A stretch of DNA of 64,000 bases from Pontibacter lucknowensis (GTDB lineage: Bacteria > Bacteroidota > Bacteroidia > Cytophagales > Hymenobacteraceae), in contig NZ_FTNM01000001.1 in NCBI RefSeq assembly GCF_900156415.1, positions 1-64,000 of the forward strand, in the 5' to 3' direction. The notes beneath the pieces were generated by a model. It was not told the origin of the DNA and made no database searches. It saw nothing but the letters and a program-made list of their open reading frames with translations. The position numbers and the translations under genes are program-made. This document shows, piece by piece, positions 53,805-63,200 of this stretch (position 1 is its first letter; each line of letters opens with the position of its first letter).

Positions 53805-56369
53805 TTACTGCCCCACCAGGAACACGGCATTGCCGAAGAGCAACTTGCCGTTGTGCCAGAAACCACGGAACAGCGGGTTGTCAGCCAGGTATACTACCTG
53901 CCCTCTGCCCATCGGCTGCGTACCCAAGATCAGGGCATCTTTCAGGCGCTCTTTCGCTTTGGCACCTACGAAACCGGTAGCATAGTTGTCCTTCTTGAGC
54001 ACCCCTACGTTCCAGCCGTCTTTCATGAAGCTGAAGGTGTCGGAAGTGCGAACCAGGGCATAGTAGGTATCGCCGTAGCCGAAAGCCAGTGGATGGGTTT
54101 TGTCGAGGTTCACACGGAACACGCTGCCCTGCACATCTTCTGAAATGGCATCGCGTTCACGGTCGCCGTAGGCACGCAGCAGACGGTAAGGATCTTCTTT
54201 CGTTTCTTTAGCCTTATCTTTCTCAGCAGCTTCGCCACCATTTTTCTTTTGCAGATTGAAATCCTTCTTACCGGCCAGGAAGCCAGCAGCACTTTCCAGG
54301 GCAATCAGTTTGCCACCGCCGCGCACCCAGTTTTTCACCTGCTCCAGCGCCTGCTCGTTCAGCACACGGCCGTAAGATCCGGCAGGTAAGATCAGCACAT
54401 CAAACTCGTGCAGCGGCACGTTGCCGAAATAACTGGTGCCGAGCACCGTCACCGGGTAGCCGATCTGCTGCTCAAAGTAGTGCCAGATCTCACCAAAAGC
54501 GTAAGGTGACACCCCCTCACCTGACATAAGTGCTACCTTTGGCATCTTGAGGAAACGCACGCTGCCCGAACCGAAGTCAGCACCGCTGCTCACAAAGCCT
54601 GTCGTGGAAGCTTGTAGGGTGATGCCATGTTTCTCGGCAGTTGCCCGCACCACAGCATCCAGCTTGTCGCCCATACCTTCGTTGCCGGTGCGGGTGATGA
54701 TCAGGGTACCCGCATCGTACTGGCGGTTATCCATCTCGAACGGCTTCTCAGACATGCGCACCTTTACCTTCTGTGCCATCAGCTCAGTCAGGAATTTCAC
54801 GTCCTGCAGACTGTTCCAGCGGGCCAGGTAGGCAAATGGTCGCTCGACCGAAATAGCATTGGCTGCTTTGGCTGGCTTCTGGTTACTTGGCTCCAGACGG
54901 CTCTTCAATGCATAGGCCTGCAAACCAAAGGCGTAAGGCATGGCCCAGGAAGTGATATCATAGGTCAGCGAATCCTCCAGATTTGAATTTGGCTCGAACA
55001 GCACCTTCACCAGCGTAGATTTCGGCTGGTACATGCTCACCACCAGGTCATTCTGATTCACCCGTACGCTTTCCTCTTTACCGTTGGCGTAGTTAAAGGC
55101 TTTGGCGGAGCTGCTCTTGCCCGCATAGCCATACCGGATCTGCTGCTGGTCAAGGTAGTCGGTCAGGGCTTTCATGTTGCCGGCGCTACGGTCGTCAGCC
55201 CGGAACACAAAGGTCTTGTAGTCACCGCCCGGCTTCTTCAGGTTATTATCATAATACTTGCGGAACTCCTGCGTGAGTTGGTCAGCCTTTTCGGCTGTGG
55301 CCTGCAAAGTAGCCAGACTGGCGATGTGGTGGTGCGCGATACGATCAGTCAAGGTGAGCGTGTCGCCGTCCTGTTTCTTGTAAGCCAGACCGGCACGACC
55401 GGAGCCGCCCTGCTCGTAGGTCATCCCTATGGCGCCGTTAAAGGTAGGCCAGGTATCGCCGTAGCTTGGGTAGAAGAGGTCGAAGTTTTCGCGGGTGAAG
55501 TAGAGCCAGTTGTTCTGGTCAAAGTACTGGCGGTTGTAGTCGCCTATGGTGTACTGAAAATCGCGCTGCCATGGCGTGATGCTCTCGTGCAAAGGCTTGG
55601 CGGCCGGCGAGAAATAGTAAGGCTGCTCCGGCCCCATCTCGTGGAAGTCGGCATGTACCTGCGGCAGCCACTGATTGTACTGTGCCATGCGCTGCTTCGA
55701 CTCAATCTGTGTCTGCCAGGCCCAGTCGCGGTTCAGGTCAAAGTAGTAGTGATTCGGTCTGCCGCCCGGCCAGGGCTCGTAGTGCTCCCAGGCGTATGGC
55801 GAGGCGTTGCCACCCCGGTTCTGCGTCTGCTTGTACCACTGCACATAGCGCTCACGCCCATCCGGATTCACGCATGGGTCCAGGATCACTACGGTATTCT
55901 CCAGCCACTTTTTCGTCTGCTGATTGTTAGGATCCACCAGGTCGTAAAGTACCTGCAGCACCGCCTCGCTGCTCACCGACTCGTTGCCGTGGATGTTGTA
56001 ACTCATCCAAAGTATAGCCGGCTGCTTGCCCTGCACCTGTCCGTTGGCTATACCTGCCTGACGCAGGTTATTCTCCCGTATTTGCTCGAGGCGCGGCAGG
56101 TTTTCGTCGCTGGCCACATAAGCCAGCAGCAATGGTCTTCCTTCATAGGTTTTGCCGTACTCCTGTACCCGAATGCGGTTCGGAGCCTGCTGTGCCAGGT
56201 AATTTACATAGTCTGTGATGCGGGCATGCATTGTAAATTCTTCGCCCAGGGTATAGCCCAGGAATTGCGCCGGTGTCTGTAAGGCCTGCTGCTGTGCCAG
56301 GACCGTCTGCAAACTCAGCAACACGAGGGCAAAAGCGAACAATCGCTTCATTGTGTTTTGCATGATCAA
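53805..56369 (-). CDS. M14-family zinc carboxypeptidase, secreted
   Basis: An 854-residue exported metallopeptidase. The signal peptide is MKRLFAFALVLLSLQTVLAQ; the true start may be the Met seven codons in. The M14 catalytic domain (about 40-350) has zinc ligands in NIHGNES (His~126, Glu~129) and HADFHEMG (His near 238), the NPDGRERY motif and the catalytic Glu in MTYEQGGSG (near 318). A long C-terminal part (350-854), with a possible class I amidotransferase-like fold near 590-680, is usual in Bacteroidota members. A lysine/glutamate-rich insertion is near 700. Confidence 0.92.
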   Translation of the reverse strand: MIMQNTMKRLFAFALVLLSLQTVLAQQQALQTPAQFLGYTLGEEFTMHARITDYVNYLAQQAPNRIRVQEYGKTYEGRPLLLAYVASDENLPRLEQIRENNLRQAGIANGQVQGKQPAILWMSYNIHGNESVSSEAVLQVLYDLVDPNNQQTKKWLENTVVILDPCVNPDGRERYVQWYKQTQNRGGNASPYAWEHYEPWPGGRPNHYYFDLNRDWAWQTQIESKQRMAQYNQWLPQVHADFHEMGPEQPYYFSPAAKPLHESITPWQRDFQYTIGDYNRQYFDQNNWLYFTRENFDLFYPSYGDTWPTFNGAIGMTYEQGGSGRAGLAYKKQDGDTLTLTDRIAHHHIASLATLQATAEKADQLTQEFRKYYDNNLKKPGGDYKTFVFRADDRSAGNMKALTDYLDQQQIRYGYAGKSSSAKAFNYANGKEESVRVNQNDLVVSMYQPKSTLVKVLFEPNSNLEDSLTYDITSWAMPYAFGLQAYALKSRLEPSNQKPAKAANAISVERPFAYLARWNSLQDVKFLTELMAQKVKVRMSEKPFEMDNRQYDAGTLIITRTGNEGMGDKLDAVVRATAEKHGITLQASTTGFVSSGADFGSGSVRFLKMPKVALMSGEGVSPYAFGEIWHYFEQQIGYPVTVLGTSYFGNVPLHEFDVLILPAGSYGRVLNEQALEQVKNWVRGGGKLIALESAAGFLAGKKDFNLQKKNGGEAAEKDKAKETKEDPYRLLRAYGDRERDAISEDVQGSVFRVNLDKTHPLAFGYGDTYYALVRTSDTFSFMKDGWNVGVLKKDNYATGFVGAKAKERLKDALILGTQPMGRGQVVYLADNPLFRGFWHNGKLLFGNAVFLVGQ

Positions 56370-56556
56370 TTGCTTAAAAGAAGGTATGTTGATGGTAAAG
56401 GAAATAAAGGTACAATCTGCGCAAAAAAGCTGAATTTGACAATTTTATACCTACAAAGCCTGTCTATACAATGATCCGGAGAAGAGTAGACTATTTAAGG
56501 GGGAATTTTAGCAGGCGGGCTTCGGTTTATTTTCTATACCTGACATCAAACTCTTT

Positions 56557-57267
56557 ATGTGCGTACCTATAGCTATGTATCTGTTTTGGCGAAAGACCGG
56601 CAAAGGTTTCCTGGCATTTCTGGCAGGACTGGCCCTGATGACTGTACTATACGTACTGGCCGGGCTTACGCTTGGTAGTATACCTGTCAACAGCAGCTAT
56701 GCCCAAACCACCGAAGGTATAGAGATCTTCGTGACCGACAATGGTGTGCACACGGACCTAGTGCTGCCCGTCAAAACCGACATCATAGACTGGCGCGATA
56801 AGCTGTACGTGCAGGACTTCTCCGGCGCCGACAGCTCCTTTACCCACGTGGGCTTCGGCTGGGGCGACCGGCAGTTTTACATGGAAACACCCGAATGGAA
56901 AGACCTCACCCTTACCACCGCCATCACCTCCCTCTTCTGGCCCACCCGCACAGCCATGCACGTGGAGTACATCGCCAAACCGCTCCGGCAAAACAGATAC
57001 CAGCAGCCCGTGATCATAAGTCAGGAGCAGTACCAGGCGCTGGTGCAGTATATCCTGGACAGTTTTCAGAAGCAGGCCAATGGCGAGTTTTTGCTGATCG
57101 AAGGCGGAGGCTACCATTCATGCGACAACTTTTACGAAGCAAACGGCAAGTTTCACCTCTTCAAGACCTGCAACAGCTGGGTAAACGGCGGACTCAAAGC
57201 CATGGGCCACAGGGCCGCTCTATGGGCTCCTTTTTCATTTGTGGTGATGCGGCAGGTGCGGGAGTAG
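56557..57267 (+). CDS. DUF2459 (TIGR02117) family protein
   Basis: A 236-residue protein with two N-terminal membrane helices or a long anchor (about 5-42), then the DUF2459 domain: IFVTDNGVHTDLVLPV (near 55), HVGFGWGDRQFYMETPEW (near 95), WPTRTAMHVEY and LFKTCNSWVNGGLKAMG (near 208). The Cys/His pattern suggests a papain-like (NlpC/P60-related) fold, but the function of the family is not known. Its stop is 3 bp from the end of the convergent small gene. Confidence 0.9.
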   Translation: MCVPIAMYLFWRKTGKGFLAFLAGLALMTVLYVLAGLTLGSIPVNSSYAQTTEGIEIFVTDNGVHTDLVLPVKTDIIDWRDKLYVQDFSGADSSFTHVGFGWGDRQFYMETPEWKDLTLTTAITSLFWPTRTAMHVEYIAKPLRQNRYQQPVIISQEQYQALVQYILDSFQKQANGEFLLIEGGGYHSCDNFYEANGKFHLFKTCNSWVNGGLKAMGHRAALWAPFSFVVMRQVRE

Positions 57268-57270
57268 ATT

Positions 57271-57456
57271 CTACTTAGTCTCTTCTAATCTTAGTCTTTC
57301 TGTCGATTTGGCGGCATCAGCAGAACCATCTTCAACACCCTGTATAAAAGCTGTTTTGTGACTTTCCCAGTTTACAGCAATGTCAACAGCGTAGACAGTT
57401 AATAAACCTAGCAGAAAGCATTTGATATCTCTTTTCGTAATGTTAGGCGTTTTCAT
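57271..57456 (-). CDS. Small membrane protein, unknown
   Basis: A 61-residue protein with one membrane helix (about 9-26) and a charged C-terminal half. The ATG at 57454-57456 was chosen because a -7 box TATATTTG on the minus strand (57481-57488) would overlap or follow the earlier ATG at 57483. No -33 TTG is at the right distance. No family was recognised; the promoter half-site supports a real gene. Confidence 0.6.
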   Translation of the reverse strand: MKTPNITKRDIKCFLLGLLTVYAVDIAVNWESHKTAFIQGVEDGSADAAKSTERLRLEETK

Positions 57457-57535
57457 ATGTAGTAGCTTGATGTTTATCCTCAAATATATTGTTTTTAACG
57501 AATATATATAATCTTAACATCGCATATATTATTGC

Positions 57536-58153
57536 CTATTCTCCGTCCGCTGTGATGGGTTTATCTGGCGTGTAGACTGTATAGAGCGTCCCTAATTTTG
57601 AGTTGAGCCCCATGATGGGCGCAGCTACTTTGATGCTTGTAGAGTCACTCGTATCCAATGTGATAGATTCTGCCTGTAGTAGTGAGGATTGAAAATGATC
57701 TGCAAACAATTCCCCTTTATACTTCTGGTTTGTGGTACTGATGATCTTTCCACTGTTGTCAGCCAATAGCACCAACTCAAATCTAGGCTCCTGCACAAAC
57801 GCATACAGGTACTGGTCCACCTGCTCCATGTTCCTCGACAACATTGCCGACCTCACAGACCACGAAAAAGGGATCATCAGCGTTCGTAGGAAATAAGTAG
57901 TATTTTCGGATACCCGCTGATTGGCTTGCGTGACAATTGCCTCCCTTTCCTGCGCTGCCTGTTCCCGGGCTTCGCTGAGCTGTGTATTTTTAGAGGAGTT
58001 GATGAACAGAAGAATGACCAGAAAAGCAAGTGTCAGTAGTAAAGGAATAAACACGGCAGGCTTCTTCAGTTGCGTAACCAACCTGTTTTCATGGTAAGGT
58101 CGCTTTGGTGGTCGTCCCTCTTCGTAATCGGTGGGATGTAAACGGTTTTCCAT
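57536..58153 (-). CDS. Membrane-anchored sensor-like protein, unknown
   Basis: A 205-residue protein with a cytoplasmic, proline- and charge-rich N-terminus (1-32), one membrane helix (about 33-51), a coiled-coil (54-85) and an extracytoplasmic domain (90-205) with FELVLLADNSGKIISTTNQKYKG and IKVAAPIMGLNSKLGTLYTVY. That strand pattern is like the dCache/PAS-type sensor of histidine kinases and chemoreceptors, but no output domain follows. The fold is inference. Confidence 0.8.
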   Translation of the reverse strand: MENRLHPTDYEEGRPPKRPYHENRLVTQLKKPAVFIPLLLTLAFLVILLFINSSKNTQLSEAREQAAQEREAIVTQANQRVSENTTYFLRTLMIPFSWSVRSAMLSRNMEQVDQYLYAFVQEPRFELVLLADNSGKIISTTNQKYKGELFADHFQSSLLQAESITLDTSDSTSIKVAAPIMGLNSKLGTLYTVYTPDKPITADGE

Positions 58154-58306
58154 ATGCTCATTCCTTAAAGTTGATGTGATTTTATAAAATAGCTTCTCCT
58201 ATAATCCTGCCCTGGTCAAAATCTAAAAGCACGCTTTATTACTTATACGCCGGAATGGCTATATTCAGGCAGAAAAACAATCTTCATTAAACATAAACCT
58301 CTTCCA

Positions 58307-60196
58307 ATGCGACAAAACACCCTTTACTTAAGAGCGTTTTTCCTGCTGCTGGCCGTGTGGCTGTATGCGGGTGAGGCACTTGCCCAGCGGGTCAACCAGG
58401 ACTCCCTCTTTATCCTGGAAAACTACACCAAGCAGGAGTACCAGGTACCGATGCGCGATGGCAAAAAGCTTTACACCGTGGTTTACTCCCCAAAAGATCA
58501 GAGCAAAAAGTACCCGATCATGCTCAACCGCACCCCTTATTCGGCTGGCCCATACAAAGAAGGTTACAAGACCTCCCTTGGCCCCAGCACAACTATGATG
58601 CGCGACGGGTATATCTTTGTGTACCAGGATGTACGCGGCGCTTATATGTCGGAAGGCACTTTTGTGAACATGACCCCGCATGTGCCTAATAAGAAAGGCA
58701 AGAAGGCCATAGACGAAAGCACCGACACCTACGACACTGTGGAGTGGCTCACGAAGAACCTCAAGAACAGCAACAAACGTGTCGGACAGTGGGGTATCTC
58801 CTATCCCGGCTTTTACGCGGCTGCTGGTCTGATGAGCAATCACCCGGCGCTCAAGGCCGTGTCACCACAGGCCCCGATTGCAGACTGGTTCTGGGATGAC
58901 TTCCATCACAACGGCGCTTTCTTTCTTCCGCATGCCTTTAATTTCCTGGCCAGCTTCGGTCTGCCCCGTCCGGAACCTACCCCAAACCGCAATCCCCGTT
59001 TCGACCACGGCACTCCGGATGGTTATGAGTTTTTCATGCGCATGGGTTCGCTGAAGAATGCAAACGAGGTATACTATAAAGACAAAGTGGCTTTCTGGAA
59101 CGAGATGGCCGCACACCCCAACTACGACAAGTTCTGGCAGGACCGCAACATTCTGCCACACCTCAAAAACCTGAAAGGCACTGCCGTAATGACCGTTGGC
59201 GGCTGGTACGATGCCGAAGACCTGTACGGTCCGCTCAAAATCTACCAGCACATCGAAAAGAACAACCCAAAACTAACCAACATGCTGGTAATGGGGCCAT
59301 GGGTGCACGGTGGCTGGGCCCGCGGTGACGGCAGCAGCATCGGCAACGTACATTTTGGGCAGGCGCACTCGCCCTGGTATCAGCAGGACGTAGAGGCTAA
59401 GTTCTTTACTCATTACCTGAAGAATGATGCAAATAACCCGGTAAAACTGCCGGAGGCCATCATGTTTGAAGGCGGCACCAACCAATGGCGCGAGTTTGAG
59501 ACCTGGCCACCGAAGGCTGTTCAGGAGAAAACGCTATATCTGCACGCCAATGGCAAGATGAGCTTCGAAGCGCCCGAAGCAGGTACAGTCGAAGCCAGCG
59601 AGTACATCAGCGACCCGGCCAAGCCGGTACCATTTACCGAAGCCGTTGCCACTGGTATGACCCGCGAATACATGACCGATGATCAGCGTTTCGCCAGCCG
59701 TCGCCCCGATGTGCTGACTTTCCAGACCGATGTGCTGACGGAGGACATCACACTGGCAGGCGAGATACTAGCGCAGCTGAAAGTAGCCACTACCGGCACT
59801 GACGCCGATTGGGTGGTGAAGCTGATCGACGTATACCCAGACGACCACCAGGCCTACACACACCAGCAGAACAAACCGATGGGTGGTTATCAGCAGATGG
59901 TGCGCAGCGAAGTGTTTCGCGGCCGCTTCCGCAACAGCTTTGAAAAACCGGAGCCTTTTGTACCTAACCAAGTGGCAGCTGTCAATGTGGAATTGCAGGA
60001 TGTGCTCTATACCTTCAAAAAAGGCCACCGCATCATGGTGCAGATCCAGAGTACTTGGTTCCCGCTGGTGGACCGTAACCCGCAGAAATATGTAGACAAT
60101 ATTTTTGAGGCCGATGAGGAAGACTTCATCAAGGCCACCCACAAGGTATACCACTCACCACAGCAGCCAACCAGTCTGAAGGTGAAGGTGCTCTAA
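58307..60196 (+). CDS. CocE/NonD (S15) family hydrolase, secreted
   Basis: A 629-residue alpha/beta-hydrolase related to X-Pro dipeptidyl peptidase and cocaine esterase, with a signal peptide ending at about residue 26 (GEALAQ). The catalytic triad is readable: Ser165 in GISYPG, Asp301 in GGWYDAED and His333 in GPWVHGGW. The C-terminal jelly-roll domain of the family (about 400-629) is complete, including KLIDVYPDD. It was probably exported to the periplasm or cell surface. Its 3' end shares a terminator with the convergent T9SS gene. Confidence 0.94.
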   Translation: MRQNTLYLRAFFLLLAVWLYAGEALAQRVNQDSLFILENYTKQEYQVPMRDGKKLYTVVYSPKDQSKKYPIMLNRTPYSAGPYKEGYKTSLGPSTTMMRDGYIFVYQDVRGAYMSEGTFVNMTPHVPNKKGKKAIDESTDTYDTVEWLTKNLKNSNKRVGQWGISYPGFYAAAGLMSNHPALKAVSPQAPIADWFWDDFHHNGAFFLPHAFNFLASFGLPRPEPTPNRNPRFDHGTPDGYEFFMRMGSLKNANEVYYKDKVAFWNEMAAHPNYDKFWQDRNILPHLKNLKGTAVMTVGGWYDAEDLYGPLKIYQHIEKNNPKLTNMLVMGPWVHGGWARGDGSSIGNVHFGQAHSPWYQQDVEAKFFTHYLKNDANNPVKLPEAIMFEGGTNQWREFETWPPKAVQEKTLYLHANGKMSFEAPEAGTVEASEYISDPAKPVPFTEAVATGMTREYMTDDQRFASRRPDVLTFQTDVLTEDITLAGEILAQLKVATTGTDADWVVKLIDVYPDDHQAYTHQQNKPMGGYQQMVRSEVFRGRFRNSFEKPEPFVPNQVAAVNVELQDVLYTFKKGHRIMVQIQSTWFPLVDRNPQKYVDNIFEADEEDFIKATHKVYHSPQQPTSLKVKVL

Positions 60197-60220
60197 GCAA
60201 ATGCTATAGGTATAAAAAAT

Positions 60221-60252
60221 AAAAGCCCCGGGTAAAATACCCGGGGTTTTCT
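60221..60252. terminator. Bidirectional terminator between the S15 and T9SS genes
   Basis: Stem CCCCGGGTA/TACCCGGGG (60226-60234 and 60238-60246) with a 3-nt loop, extended by A and T runs on the two sides. It serves both convergent genes. Confidence 0.9.
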
Positions 60253-60269
60253 TATTAAACCCTAATAGT

Positions 60270-63200
60270 CTATTGTTTGAGTAATTTGAAATGATTGTTG
60301 AAATCTCCCATGCGGGTTGAGATGATGTAGACCCCACGTGGCAGGTTTGGATCAAGCGTGAGCTTCTCGATGTTGGTACCCTTCGCCACCTGCACGCTTC
60401 GCTGCAGCAGTTGCTGGCCAGTGGCCGTAGTAACCGTGATCTGCAGTTCTCCGTCCAGCTCCGCATCGATGCTCAGTTCCACCTCCGAATGGAATGGATT
60501 CGGATAAGCCTTCACTTTGTTCACCGACACTTCATCGAAGTGCACCGCCTTGATGTTGAAGAACTCAACCTTGCCATCCAGGTCCACCTGCTTCAGTCGG
60601 TAGTAACGCACGCCCTGCTTGCCATTCTCTTTGTCCACGAAGCTGTAGGTCTGCTTCAGGCTGGTCGTATTCACTTTCGACTCCACGAAGCCCAGCACTC
60701 TGAAAGTCTTCGCATCACTCGACACCTGCACCTCGAAGCCCTTGTTGTCCTGCTCCGAAGCCGTCGCCCAATCCAGCACTACATCAGCTCCGCGTTTGGT
60801 GGCGTTGAAGTAGAGGAGCTCTACAGGGAGTGGGATGATTGGAGTAGTGTCAACAGTCAACATAGCCCGTATATCGTAGCAAGTACCAGGGTTTGTAGGG
60901 ATATCGCATCGAATTGACACCTGCAACGCACCCATTGGCTCTGTCATCGTAAATGTAGTACCACCTTCTTGCATTAACTTCCATTTATTATCATCTACGC
61001 CATCTCCCATATACCACTTAATAGAAGCCTCATCTGTATCATTTGCATCCAAAATGTTAGACTCTACTGTAAATGTGTACTTTTTACCCATTTCCATATC
61101 TGCTGGACTTGCTAATTTCACCCCATTTTCATCAGAGATTATAATATTGCCAGTAGCATATATTATTGGGTTTTCAACAATAGTAGGTACTGGGATATCG
61201 CGAGTACAACGGGTGTTTATGTTCGAAGCAACAATTTTGTAAGATCCAGCTTTATAAGTACCGAAGTTAATGGCACTTCCCGTGCTACTAGTTCTGGCAT
61301 CGCCCAAGTCAGTATTACTAGGTAGGCTTACCAATTGGTACAACACTCCAGGCTGTGATGATGGCAGGATAATGTCTACACCAGCTGCTGTTTCACAGTA
61401 GCTTCCACTCTGCGCTGTGATTGCTTCAGGCAGCTCATCCATGGTTACGGCAAGGCTTCCCATTTCCTGAGGGCAGGCTGCTACGGTTGCACTCGATATA
61501 CTGGTCGCTCTTACCGTGTAAGTACCTACTGCAGTTTGGTTTCCAAAGCCGATTGCTTCACCCGTACCGTTTGCTGAGGCTACTGCCGTGGCTGAACCTT
61601 CAAAATATAGTTCATACCGCACACCTATTTCAGAATCCACCAGCCCAATTGGCACACCAGCTCCTCCAGAACAGTAGCTGCCACCGCCGGTCAAATTGAA
61701 TCTGGTAGGTAACGTAGTAACATATACTGTAGCTTCGCCAGTCATTGCTCTTGGGCAACTGGCCGGTGCAGCTGTAGTGGCTTCAATAGTATAGGTACCT
61801 GCCTCGGTAATTCCTGTAAAACTTAGTGCTCCCCCGGTACCATTAAGAAGCCTTACCTCAACATTATCTTTCTTGAGGCTGTAGAGCACTCCTGTCTGAG
61901 AACCTGAGAGGTTGATTGTTACACCGGCAGCACCAGCGCAGTAAGCTCCACCACCCGTTACACTGTAGACATTAGGCAGCGGATTAGTGCCAATTATAGC
62001 GTTACCTGTCATCATTATGGTACAAGCAGGTGCTGTAGCATAAGATGCACTTACTGTATAAGTACCGGTTACGCTCGTTGGAGTAAAATTCAGTTGTTCT
62101 CCGGTACCCGCTAAAGTCTGAACCACAGTTGTACCTCTTAGCAAGGTATACCTAACCCCTGGTTCAGAATCTGACAGAGTGATTGGATAACCAACTGGTG
62201 AACCAGTACAGTAACTGCCACCACCCGCGACCGCGAACGGTGTTATAGCTGGTTTTACTGTAAGCGACCCTAGATTAAGTGGTATAGATTCACAGGTGTT
62301 AGAGACTACTACACTTATAGGATAAGTACCTGGGGTGGCTGTAACATCAGTACCTATCGTCAGGCTTGGTATAGTAGTATTATATGTTCGAGCATTAGGA
62401 GCCGTACCTACTGTCCAAGCATAAGACACTGCATTCACACCTGTCGATGTTACATTGACAGAGAAAGTTTCTGAACCATTCAAACAAACACTTGGTGTCT
62501 TTGGAGTAGCTGTGGCTGTCACGATGTCATTCACAGTCATGGTAATCGTATTGGAATTCGAACGGTCCCGACATTTACTGGTTTTGTCAAATTCTTCAAT
62601 GTCTGTGTTGAAGTCGATTGACACCTCATCCCCGTTTTTCAGATTTGCTGTAGTCCACTGTAGTTGCGCGTTATTACCAGTATAAGCTATAGTATTCACA
62701 ACTACCCCATTAACCATCCAGTTTAGCTTCAAATTTGATGAAACCCAAGGAAAATCTCCTTGCAGCGTTGCAGTAAAGGTCACTGGCTGGCCCTGACAAA
62801 CAGGGTTTGGCGTTGCATTGAGTGTAATGTTATAATTAGCCTGCTCAGCGGTATAGGCTCTACTGGATAAATGCCTGTCAAAGTTAGGCCCGCACACGCC
62901 TCCGCCCACTGTAACATACACTGCATAATAATCTAAAGAGGACAAACCTGCATTTGAGAATGTTTGCCCGTTAGAGCCGATTTCTGGTAGCTGGTTCTTC
63001 GTCCATTGATATGTAATTCCACTGGTTACTTCAGTGCCACCTCTAACAATTGGATCAAAATACCTCCAGGCATACCGTTTAACTATATCCGGTGTATTAG
63101 CTGGAAACTCATAGTTCGGGTTTGCTACAGGTTGTTCCTGAGGTCCAACAAGAGAGCCGTCTGCACCTATCGGTTCACCGGCAGCATTGGTCAGATAAGG

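Noticed and set aside
55278..56282. A 334-codon frame antisense to the M14 peptidase
   Set aside because: Shadow frame over the zinc-peptidase domain; no domain of its own.
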